A stretch of DNA of 64,000 bases from contig NZ_JARBUY010000002.1 of the NCBI RefSeq assembly GCF_028882255.1, positions 694,342 to 758,341 of the forward strand, given 5' to 3'. A program made the translations under genes and the position numbers. Below, piece after piece: positions 8,726 to 15,922 of this stretch. This DNA comes from Maribacter polysaccharolyticus. GTDB taxonomy: Bacteria; Bacteroidota; Bacteroidia; Flavobacteriales; Flavobacteriaceae. Below the pieces are notes generated by a model. The model did no database searches. It was not told where the DNA came from and saw nothing but the letters and a program-made list of their open reading frames with translations. How positions within the stretch are numbered: the stretch's first letter is position 1; each line of letters opens with the position of its first letter.

Positions 8726-9913
8726 ATGAAAGTTTTAATATTGAATTCGGGAAGTTCGTCAATAAAATTCCAATTGATAGCGATGCCGGAAGAAAAAGTA
8801 ATCTGTTCTGGCCTTGTTGAAAGGATCGGATTGAACGATGCGGTTATCACTTATAAGACCGATGTGGATGAGTATTCGGAAACCCTGGCCATTGAAAACC
8901 ATCAAATAGGCCTTAAAATGGTCGCCTCATACATTATGGATCCCGAAAAAGGTGTCGTTAAGGAGGCTAGTGAAATTGAAGCCGTTGGCCATAGGGTGGT
9001 CCATGGTGGTGATGCCTTTTCGGATACCACTTTGGTTACCGGTGAAGTAAAGGAAAAAATCAAGGAATTCATGAATTTGGCCCCACTCCACAATCCCCAT
9101 AACTTAAAGGGAATCGATATTGCGGAGCAGATTTTTCCGGAAGCAAAGCAAATAGCCGTTTTTGATACGGCCTTTTTACAGACCATACCGGTCAAAGCCC
9201 GTAAATATGCCATCCCGAATAAATTCTATTCGGAGCACGGTATAAAAATGTATGGTTTTCACGGCACCAGTCATAAATATGTGAGTGAAAAAACTACGGA
9301 ATATTTAAACACCTCCTCTAGTAAGGTCATCTCTATACATTTAGGGAATGGTTGCAGTATGACTGCCTTGAAAGATGGAAAAAGTATCGACCATACTCTC
9401 GGATTCGCTCCCAGTAACGGACTCATTATGGGGTCACGTAGTGGGGACATAGATCACTCCCTTATCTTTTATTTGGTGAACGATCTTGGGTATGATTTGG
9501 AGACGGTCAATAAACTCCTTATCAATGAAAGTGGTATGTTGGGGCTTACGGGTTATAGCGATTTAAGGGATATTGAAGCCGAAGCCGAAAAAGGGAATAG
9601 CGATTGTAAATTGGCCCTTGACATGAATACCTACCGTATCAAGAAATATATAGGGGCTTATACCGCCGCTTTAAACGGTTTGGATGCCATAGTTTTTACA
9701 GCCGGTATCGGTGAGAATTCCAGTTATATAAGAGGCCAAGTATGTAAGGATATGGACTTTTTCGGTATTGAGTTGAATGAGGCTGAAAATGAAATCAGGT
9801 CAAAAGAGATCAGGGAAATCAATACGCCCGAATCCCGGGTCAAGATTTTGGTCATTCCAACCAATGAGGAACTTGAAATAGCCAAACAGAGTTATGAACT
9901 CTTGCATGCTTAA
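8726..9913 (+). CDS. ackA: Acetate kinase
   Basis: A 395-residue acetate kinase, which converts acetyl phosphate and ADP to acetate and ATP. Family signature 1 (LILNSGSSSIKF) is at the N-terminus and signature 2 (MYGFHGTSHKYV) near residue 173. The phosphate-binding HLGNGCS and adenosine-site FTAGIGENS motifs are intact and the length is normal. The gene starts two bases after the pta stop, so translation is coupled. The operon ends at the bidirectional terminator at 9943-9983. Confidence 0.97.
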   Translation: MKVLILNSGSSSIKFQLIAMPEEKVICSGLVERIGLNDAVITYKTDVDEYSETLAIENHQIGLKMVASYIMDPEKGVVKEASEIEAVGHRVVHGGDAFSDTTLVTGEVKEKIKEFMNLAPLHNPHNLKGIDIAEQIFPEAKQIAVFDTAFLQTIPVKARKYAIPNKFYSEHGIKMYGFHGTSHKYVSEKTTEYLNTSSSKVISIHLGNGCSMTALKDGKSIDHTLGFAPSNGLIMGSRSGDIDHSLIFYLVNDLGYDLETVNKLLINESGMLGLTGYSDLRDIEAEAEKGNSDCKLALDMNTYRIKKYIGAYTAALNGLDAIVFTAGIGENSSYIRGQVCKDMDFFGIELNEAENEIRSKEIREINTPESRVKILVIPTNEELEIAKQSYELLHA

Positions 9914-9942
9914 GTACTAAGCGCGCAATTTCCATAAAATCG

Positions 9943-9983
9943 AAATACCCCCAGGAGCCTTAATTGCTTTTGGGGGTATTTTT
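9943..9983. terminator. Bidirectional terminator between ackA and a convergent lipoprotein gene
   Basis: The arms AAATACCCCCA (9943-9953) and TGGGGGTATTT (9971-9981) pair perfectly around a 17-base loop, with T-rich sequence on the plus strand and the matching A-run on the other. The hairpin overlaps the 3' end of the convergent minus-strand gene and can serve both. Confidence 0.8.
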
Positions 9984-10325
9984 ATTGCTTCTTCCACGAT
10001 CGGCATTATGCGCTTCGTGATACCGTTTGATATTGTCTTCACGGTAATTCCTTACCCGTTCATAACGGTGCCGGTTCAAGTCCAAGTTTTGGTATCGTGG
10101 GGGAAGATTACGGTGTCTTACCCAAATGCCTCCATCAAGATACAGGTAGGCATGGCTTGATAGGTCGTAGTAAAAATTGAATTCGGGAAAATACACATAA
10201 CGGACCAACTCCAAGCGATTTGGATAAAACCACTTAGGGGGATGATAGTCCATTCCCGTGGTTATGACCAATGGGCCACAACCGAACATCAGCAGTAATC
10301 CTGCAACAATGATTGCCTTTTTCAT
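9960..10325 (-). CDS. Small lipoprotein, Tyr/Arg-rich
   Basis: The 121-residue product begins MKKAIIVAGLLLMFGCGP, a lipoprotein signal with Cys at residue 16. The middle (YVYFPEFNFYYDLSSHAYLYLDGGIWVRHRNLPPRY) resembles a beta motif seen in many short Bacteroidota envelope proteins, and the C-terminus is basic and polar (RYERVRNYREDNIKRYHE). An ATG two codons upstream is an alternative start. The gene is convergent with ackA. Its upstream side faces the YtxH gene across a gap holding two dyads. The function is unknown. Confidence 0.7.
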   Translation of the reverse strand: MKKAIIVAGLLLMFGCGPLVITTGMDYHPPKWFYPNRLELVRYVYFPEFNFYYDLSSHAYLYLDGGIWVRHRNLPPRYQNLDLNRHRYERVRNYREDNIKRYHEAHNADRGRSNKNTPKSN

Positions 10326-10375
10326 GATCATGTGTTTTTATAGGACAAAATAATCGGATCGATGGAAATAAAAGA

Positions 10376-10389
10376 ATGACCTTGGTCAT
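10376..10389. promoter_or_regulatory. Crp/Fnr-like dyad ATGACCTTGGTCAT
   Basis: The dyad ATGACC-n2-GGTCAT lies 51 bases upstream of the minus-strand lipoprotein gene and 126 upstream of the YtxH gene. It is nearly the same as the core of the 3147-3170 palindrome. Confidence 0.45.
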
Positions 10390-10432
10390 GGGCAAACCCG
10401 TTGTGGTCCGGAGACCTATTTTGGATGTTTGT

Positions 10433-10450
10433 GAATGATTTAAATCATTC
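10433..10450. promoter_or_regulatory. 18-bp perfect palindrome, Crp/Fnr-like
   Basis: GAATGATTTAAATCATTC is a perfect palindrome with the ATGAYnnnnRTCAT core. It is 65 bases upstream of the YtxH-domain gene, a usual place for an activator site. Confidence 0.45.
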
Positions 10451-10514
10451 CGAATGGTTTGCCTTAGCACTACCTTGGTATAAGAATTTAGTATTCACCT
10501 AAAATATTTATATC

Positions 10515-10844
10515 ATGACAAACGATAGTGGAAACATCATGTTGGCCTTACTGGCAGGAGCTGCTATAGGAGCAGGTTTCGGTATCCTTTATGCACCGGA
10601 CAAAGGCGTCAAAACCAGGGAAAAAATCAAAGAAAAAGCGTTGGATGCCAAAAACGAGATAACAGAACGCATATCACACGCCAAAGATGAGCTTACCAAG
10701 ACGGCTGAAGAAAAGAAAGTTGAGTTTGAACAAAAATTGGAAGATACCTTGTCCAATATGAGTTATAAGGCCGATGACATTATTGCGTCCTTGGAACGTA
10801 AATTGGAGGAATTGAAAAAGAAAAACGCACAACTTCAGAAATAG
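10515..10844 (+). CDS. YtxH domain-containing protein
   Basis: A 109-residue protein with one N-terminal membrane helix of the YtxH type (LALLAGAAIGAGFGILYAPDKG), followed by a long charged helix (KTREKIKEKALDAKNEIT...), as in general-stress protein YtxH. It leads a three-gene envelope-stress set with the holin-X-like and DUF6327 genes. Two dyads lie upstream. Confidence 0.88.
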   Translation: MTNDSGNIMLALLAGAAIGAGFGILYAPDKGVKTREKIKEKALDAKNEITERISHAKDELTKTAEEKKVEFEQKLEDTLSNMSYKADDIIASLERKLEELKKKNAQLQK

Positions 10845-10850
10845 GACCAT

Positions 10851-11195
10851 ATGGCAATTGATGATTTAAAGAAGGATCTAATTGAGGCCGATGCCGATAT
10901 TAGATCCTATCTAAAGCATAGTGAGGAGTATTTTAAACTTAAAGTCTTTAAGGCCTTGATGCGGGCCATAACTTCCTTTAGCCATTTTTTTGTATTAGGG
11001 GCCATTTTGTTAATGGGGATGTTTTTCATATCCATTGCCGTAAGTTATGTCATCGGTGATGCCATGGGGAATGCCCTATACGGTTTTCTTATTGTTGGTG
11101 GCTTCTATGTGATACTTGCTGTGTTGTGCTATATCTTTCGCGAAAGACTGGATCGCCCTTTACTCCGTAAATTTTCCAAATATTATTATGAATGA
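10851..11195 (+). CDS. Holin-X superfamily (phage-holin-like) membrane protein
   Basis: The 114-residue protein has an amphipathic N-terminal helix (DDLKKDLIEADADIRSYLKHSEEYFKLK) and two membrane helices (about residues 45-68 and 75-98), then a short basic tail. This matches the putative superfamily III holin-X proteins found next to YtxH genes in Bacteroidota; such proteins are host envelope proteins rather than phage genes. It starts 6 bases after the YtxH stop. Confidence 0.8.
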   Translation: MAIDDLKKDLIEADADIRSYLKHSEEYFKLKVFKALMRAITSFSHFFVLGAILLMGMFFISIAVSYVIGDAMGNALYGFLIVGGFYVILAVLCYIFRERLDRPLLRKFSKYYYE

Positions 11196-11297
11196 GGGGA
11201 ATGCGTTCGTGCAGATGATGGTAAGGAACCATTTTAGCGGTAAAATTCCAGTGGCTACCACGAGATGTATTTAAGAGATAAAAGCAAATTTGAACCC

Positions 11298-11525
11298 ATG
11301 AAAGAATTCAGCTCTTTTGATGAAATAGATAGGCAGTTGAAGGTATTGAGCCTTCAGCGCGAGATAAATTTACAGCAATTTAAATTGAACCTGAATCATT
11401 TTAAATCAGAATTGCATCCCACGCAACTGTTAGGTGGATTCAAAGGGATCATACAAAAAGCGGTGATTACATTTATATTACAGAAATTACGTAAAAGAAG
11501 GCAATCGAAACAGGACCGCGAATAG
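11298..11525 (+). CDS. DUF6327 family protein
   Basis: A 75-residue protein beginning MKEFSSFDEIDRQLKVLSLQ, a start pattern typical of DUF6327, with a following basic helix (ITFILQKLRKRRQSK). The start at 11298 is preferred because family members begin at this motif; an in-frame start at 11265 would add 11 residues. It is the third gene of the YtxH/holin-X set, 102 bases downstream of the second. The function is unknown. Confidence 0.7.
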   Translation: MKEFSSFDEIDRQLKVLSLQREINLQQFKLNLNHFKSELHPTQLLGGFKGIIQKAVITFILQKLRKRRQSKQDRE

Positions 11526-11637
11526 GCCCTGGAAATGCCCTTCCGTCCTTCTTACGGACCGATTATCCAAATTAAGTATTGACATTGTATCATTACAGCC
11601 GTATCTTTAGACCTCTGGCTAAATAAATGGTTGTTAC

Positions 11638-12417
11638 ATGAATATTGGTTTAGCGCTTTCCGGAGGTGGTGTTCGCGGTATTGCCCATATTGGCGTAATA
11701 AAAGCATTGGAGGAACATGGCATTTTTCCCAACTACATCGCAGGTACAAGTGCCGGTGCCATTGTAGGTGCGCTTTATGCAAATGGTAATTCTTGCCAAG
11801 AAATCCTTGATTTCTTTAAGTTGACTGACGTTTTCAGTATCAATAAGTTTGCCCTGGGCAAGCCCGGTATCATAGATACCGAGAAGCTTTATGATAGTTT
11901 TATGGGCATTTTGGGTACCGATGATTTTAGCGTGTTGAAAAAGCATCTTTATGTTACGGCAACCAATATCATAGACGGCACCCTACATGTTTTCAGTAAA
12001 GGGGAACTTATTCGGCCAATTTTGGCCTCGGCTGCTTTTCCTGCCATTTTTACCCCCATCCAAATAGGTGATGACCATTTTATTGATGGCGGAACCTTGA
12101 ATAATTTTCCGGTGGATTTGATTACCGAACTATGTGACAAAATAATTGGGGTGTACGTAAATCCTTTCGAGAAGAAAAGCATTAAGGATCTAAAACACTC
12201 GTTGAGTGTTTTGGATAGGGCTTATAAGATCAGGTCGGCCTATGATTCGATAATAAAGTTCAAGGACTGTGATATTGTTATCAGTCCGAAGGAATTAAAG
12301 AAGGTCGGTACGTTTACCGTAAGGGATATGGATGCGGTATTTAATTTGGGCTATGGAGCGGCCAAGGCAAAATTGACCGATGAAAAAGTCAAGGCTTTCC
12401 TAAACGAAACGACTTAA
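11638..12417 (+). CDS. Patatin-like phospholipase
   Basis: A 259-residue single-domain patatin. The oxyanion loop GGGVRG is at residues 9-14, the nucleophile Ser38 sits in GTSAG, and the dyad Asp150 is in DGGTLNNFP. Such enzymes are acyl hydrolases acting on lipids; there is no signal peptide, so it acts in the cytoplasm or at the inner membrane face. It is short and lacks the extra domains of secreted patatins. It stands alone between two intergenic regions. Confidence 0.9.
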   Translation: MNIGLALSGGGVRGIAHIGVIKALEEHGIFPNYIAGTSAGAIVGALYANGNSCQEILDFFKLTDVFSINKFALGKPGIIDTEKLYDSFMGILGTDDFSVLKKHLYVTATNIIDGTLHVFSKGELIRPILASAAFPAIFTPIQIGDDHFIDGGTLNNFPVDLITELCDKIIGVYVNPFEKKSIKDLKHSLSVLDRAYKIRSAYDSIIKFKDCDIVISPKELKKVGTFTVRDMDAVFNLGYGAAKAKLTDEKVKAFLNETT

Positions 12418-12940
12418 AGCGTTTATAAACCCCATAAGCACCCATGCCAACGTTCAGGATACCAAGAAGTAAGGCGCATAAAAGAGTGGGTATTTTCGAA
12501 AGGGCTATCATATCCCAATCCACTGGTTTTAGGTGCTTGACCCATACGGTTTAATTCTATAACCGTAATTTTCTTTTTTTTGGGTGATGAACCAAACTGT
12601 GTCGAAAAGTGGAAGATCGGCTCCTATTTCTATTTCTTTCCAAAATCCATTCCCCATTGGTCTTTGGGGCAAAAATGTGCTCTCAAGATATACTTTATAT
12701 TGGGGAAACCAATGGTGACAAGGTGGCGTAAAGGTTCCTTTATTGAATATTTTAAAGATGTCGGAATACTTATTAGGTTCCCTGATTCACTGCATTTAGG
12801 AAGGTGGGAACTTAAAAGGAATACTTCACGTAGGTCAGGAAAGGGTCTTTAATACTGATCTTTATCATTTTAATCGACGGTAAATGATGGTAGATTTAAG
12901 AAAGTGAAAAATGTATTGTTAATTTTAAAGACATAGCATC
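12418..12940. other. Intergenic stretch, 523 bases
   Basis: No convincing gene is present. A short minus-strand frame (12389-12511, 40 residues, one hydrophobic helix then YKRFKSF) overlaps the patatin 3' end and could code a tiny membrane protein, but nothing supports it. A plus-strand frame at 12580-12852 has an implausible composition. The last 70 bases are AT-rich and probably hold the promoter of the sigma-like gene. Confidence 0.35.
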
Positions 12941-13642
12941 ATGTTAGTAAAACAATTGGCCCAGCATAAAGAAGAGAACGATTTTGAACAATTTTATAAC
13001 AAAATAACGACATTGGAACCCGATTTAAGGAAATTCATGTCAAGGAGCTTAAAGGCCGCAGAGAACCAAGGTGCGATTGATAGGGGGTTTTATAAGGCGG
13101 AAGAACTTTTGGATGAGATATACCTCGAAATCTTTAAGGAATTTAAGGATTACATGGATGCGGATAAGATCAAGACCATCCTTTTTTCAAAGGCCATTCA
13201 AAAAATAGAGGAGAAAAAAATAATTGAGCAGGAAACTCCGGATTACGTGAGTACCGAAAAGATGCTCAAGGAAGAAATGAATGCCCTGAATGAGAACTTC
13301 ACCTCACAGGCCGACGGGGATTTGATACTCAATACAGAGCTCGATGATATCTCTTACAAACAATCCAGGGAATGGTCGGATAACATTATATTGGATTCCA
13401 CTTTGGAAGAACAATTGATCAAAAAAATGGATATGAGCGATACCCTACTACCGTCAATCGAACGCCGTAAGCTATTTGGGGTATTATTCAATACCATTCC
13501 CCCGAGAAGTAAAACGGTTTTGGAGCTATATGCCTTTGGTAATAGGGCCGAAAGCGAAATTTCCGAAATCCTGGAAGTTCCAGAAACCATTGTTAGCGGT
13601 ATTGTCGAAAAACTCAAGGAACGCTTTAGACTTCTAAAATGA
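12941..13642 (+). CDS. Divergent sigma-70-like protein
   Basis: The 233-residue cytoplasmic protein starts with a helical segment (DFEQFYNKITTLEPDLRKFMSRSLKAAENQ) that resembles sigma region 2. An acidic linker of about 90 residues follows. The C-terminus (PPRSKTVLELYAFGNRAESEISEILEVPETIVSG) reads as a region 4 helix-turn-helix. ECF sigma factors have a shorter linker, so this is an unusual member or a sigma-like regulator. No anti-sigma gene is adjacent. A strong terminator follows 47 bases downstream. Confidence 0.6.
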   Translation: MLVKQLAQHKEENDFEQFYNKITTLEPDLRKFMSRSLKAAENQGAIDRGFYKAEELLDEIYLEIFKEFKDYMDADKIKTILFSKAIQKIEEKKIIEQETPDYVSTEKMLKEEMNALNENFTSQADGDLILNTELDDISYKQSREWSDNIILDSTLEEQLIKKMDMSDTLLPSIERRKLFGVLFNTIPPRSKTVLELYAFGNRAESEISEILEVPETIVSGIVEKLKERFRLLK

Positions 13643-13689
13643 GTGGTTCCCTTGGGGTTTAAAGGACCAAGCCATAAAACCGAATCTGG

Positions 13690-13732
13690 AATTCAAAAAG
13701 GGAGGGGCCGCATCTCCCTTTTTGAATTTTTA
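13690..13732 (+). terminator. Rho-independent terminator of the sigma-like gene
   Basis: A perfect 15-bp stem (13690-13704 with 13714-13728) surrounds a 9-base loop and runs into TTTTTA. It is the clearest terminator in the first 20 kb. Confidence 0.87.
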
Positions 13733-13988
13733 TCCGCTTTCCAATGCAATCGATATCATCCATGTACTTTGTCATTTATCATTGTTTGCAAAGGTTATAA
13801 CACCTTGCGTAAACGAAAAAATAAGTGCTGCTTCCGTATGGTCTGGCGATGCCCAGAACAGTGAATGGGCCTAGGGCTCTTTGCCCTGCACGAATTTCTT
13901 GGGAAATGGTTACCTCTAAAAAAGAAATATATTAACTTGTCCCTATTCAAAATTTTTAAGACCGATTTGAAAATTAAAGTACCTTGTT
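13733..13988. other. Intergenic stretch after terminator
   Basis: I see no gene or repeat. The AT-rich segment 13915-13985 is the likely promoter region of the DUF4287 gene. Confidence 0.35.
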
Positions 13989-14531
13989 ATGGATAAAGCC
14001 TTACAATCAATGATCGATAATATGCCTGAAAAAACAGGGAAATCTTTAGAGGAATGGGTTGGAATCTTGAAAGGGAAATCGTTTTCAAAACATTCAGAAG
14101 CTGTAAATTACCTCAAATCGGAACATAACGTTACCCATGGTTATGCAAACACCATCGTAACACTTTCCAAAAACGATACTTCATCTGAAGACGATTTGGT
14201 AGCGACACAATACCAGGGAAAGGAAGTCCTTTTGCCTATTTACCATGCATTGATCGCTTATGTAAAAACCCTTGGGGAAGATGTGACGATAACGCCTAAA
14301 AAGGGGAGTGTAAGCATAATCCGAAAAAGGCAGTTCGTATTGATCAAGCCTGCAACCAAGACAAGGGTTGATTTAGGGTTGAAATTAAAGGACAAACCGA
14401 CTACCGATAGATTGGGGAACTCAGGGCCCTTTGGTACCATGTGTACGCACAGGGTTCAACTCACCGATGTGAAAGAAGTCGATGCCGAGTTAAAGCATTG
14501 GATAAAAGAAGCCTACTCAAAATCCATTTAA
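13989..14531 (+). CDS. DUF4287 + DUF5655 protein
   Basis: A 180-residue soluble protein. Residues 1-60 (MIDNMPEKTGKSLEEWVGILKGKSFSKHSEAVNYLKSEH) match DUF4287, a short helical domain. Residues about 75-178 (YQGKEVLLPIYHALIAYVKTLGEDVTITPKKGSVSI...) match DUF5655, a nuclease-fold-like domain of unknown function. The two domains are often fused. The gene is 63 bases upstream of an LD-carboxypeptidase gene, but a functional link is not evident. Confidence 0.85.
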   Translation: MDKALQSMIDNMPEKTGKSLEEWVGILKGKSFSKHSEAVNYLKSEHNVTHGYANTIVTLSKNDTSSEDDLVATQYQGKEVLLPIYHALIAYVKTLGEDVTITPKKGSVSIIRKRQFVLIKPATKTRVDLGLKLKDKPTTDRLGNSGPFGTMCTHRVQLTDVKEVDAELKHWIKEAYSKSI

Positions 14532-14594
14532 ACCGACTTGAATGGTATTTAGACTGCAATAAGCGCACTTTGGTGGAGACCAAACAAAATAATT

Positions 14595-15611
14595 ATGAAG
14601 AGAAGACCATTTTTAAAGACAGCGGCTATAGGGGCTACGGCAATTTTCGCTACCCCACATGTAGCGGCAAATCCTGCGTTAGGAGGTAAAAAGAACCGGA
14701 CGATCAAACCCAAAAGGCTTAGGCCGGGAGATGGTATTACATTGATCGCTCCGGGAGGGCCCGTAAACGACGAAAAGATAGCACTTGCCATAAAGAACAT
14801 TGAGGATTTGGGGCTTAAACCTAAATTGTCTAGAAATTTACGGGCCAAAAGAGGTTATATGGCCGGTACCGATACCCAAAGACTGCATGATTTCCACAAC
14901 GCCTTTGCCGATACGGAAACAAAGGCCATATGGTGTGTTAGGGGAGGGGACGGCTGTAATAGGTTGTTGCCTTCTATCGACTATGACTTGATTAAGGAAA
15001 ATCCAAAGGCATTGATCGGTTTCAGCGATATCACGGCACTCATCAATGCCATTTACAGGAAAACGGGATTGGTCGGCCTTCATGGTCCGATAGCGGCATG
15101 GGATTTTACCGATTTCAATACAAAGCACTTGAAAGCCGTTTTGTTTCATGGAGGGGCTGGACATACCGTATATGGAACTGAAAAAACGGAAACATTGGTA
15201 AATGGGAAAGTTACCGGAAAATTGATGGGGGGCAACCTTAGTTTGTTGTCTGCTTTATCGGGAACAGGTTTTGATAACGACTTTAAGGATAAAATCGTTT
15301 TTATCGAAGATGTTGGGGAAAAACCTCGTAAAGTGGATCGAATGTTGACCCAACTAAGACAAGCAAATGGTCTTGAAAGGGCGAAAGGGATTATTTTGGG
15401 TGAATTTGACGATTGTGAGCCGGGGGAAGGTGAGGATTCCCTTAGTTTGATTGAGGCATTGAAAGATAGGTTGTCGGGTTTGAATATTCCAATGGTATAT
15501 AACTTTCCATTTGGGCATGACAAAAATTTATGCACATTTCCCGTTGGTATCCAGGTAGCACTCGACGCTTCAAACAAAAGCATCACATTCAGGGAAGATA
15601 CCACCTTGTAA
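14595..15611 (+). CDS. LD-carboxypeptidase (S66 family), Tat-type signal
   Basis: A 338-residue S66 peptidase, the family that removes the terminal D-Ala from the L,D bond of muropeptide tetrapeptides in murein recycling. The N-terminus MKRRPFLKTAAIGATAIF is a twin-arginine signal with RRPFLK. The motifs IWCVRGGDGCNRLLP, IGFSDITAL (probable nucleophile serine), a GGNLSLL block, FIEDVGE (Glu of the triad) and a C-terminal NFPFGHD (His) are in family order. Export through Tat is unusual because the well-known LdcA enzymes are cytoplasmic. Confidence 0.88.
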   Translation: MKRRPFLKTAAIGATAIFATPHVAANPALGGKKNRTIKPKRLRPGDGITLIAPGGPVNDEKIALAIKNIEDLGLKPKLSRNLRAKRGYMAGTDTQRLHDFHNAFADTETKAIWCVRGGDGCNRLLPSIDYDLIKENPKALIGFSDITALINAIYRKTGLVGLHGPIAAWDFTDFNTKHLKAVLFHGGAGHTVYGTEKTETLVNGKVTGKLMGGNLSLLSALSGTGFDNDFKDKIVFIEDVGEKPRKVDRMLTQLRQANGLERAKGIILGEFDDCEPGEGEDSLSLIEALKDRLSGLNIPMVYNFPFGHDKNLCTFPVGIQVALDASNKSITFREDTTL

Positions 15612-15922
15612 TATTGCCTGAATCGTCCGATGGAAATTCCCCGGTATTGGCGGGTTTGTTCCGCAAGGCAACCATTTTGTTTTAGGAGCCAATGGTGCGA
15701 TTCAATATATTTGAATATCCATCGTAAAGGGCAGGTTTCTAAAGAAGACCAAACGTACGTTGGTTGCAATTCATGCGTTCCCTTTAAAACCGATCTATGA
15801 AGTAGTATAAGAAGACTTGACACACCTTATGGATTGATCAATCCATGATACTTGAAAGACTGAGGATAAAGGTTCGATGTATCAGCCGTTAACATAAATC
15901 TTATCAATTAAAACGAAAATAT
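15612..15922. other. Intergenic stretch, 311 bases
   Basis: It holds an 18-bp perfect palindrome (15829-15846) and otherwise nothing I can identify. The 3' part is the likely promoter region of the amidohydrolase gene. Confidence 0.4.
15829..15846. promoter_or_regulatory. 18-bp perfect palindrome upstream of amidohydrolase
   Basis: ATGGATTGATCAATCCAT is perfectly self-complementary and centred 86 bases upstream of the amidohydrolase start. It has no loop or T-run, so a regulator site is more likely than a terminator. It does not match the other dyads in the window. Confidence 0.4.

Noticed and set aside
12389-12511. 40-residue minus-strand hydrophobic frame overlapping the patatin 3' end
   Set aside because: Overlaps a well-supported gene and has no conserved feature; mentioned only in the intergenic note.
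12580-12852. 90-residue plus-strand open frame between the patatin and sigma-like genes
   Set aside because: No ATG at the expected place, odd composition and no recognisable family; likely chance.
13643-13864. 73-residue frame over the terminator of the sigma-like gene
   Set aside because: It reads through a strong terminator stem and has no start context.
15146-15823. 225-residue minus-strand frame opposite the LD-carboxypeptidase
   Set aside because: Antisense shadow of a well-supported gene.
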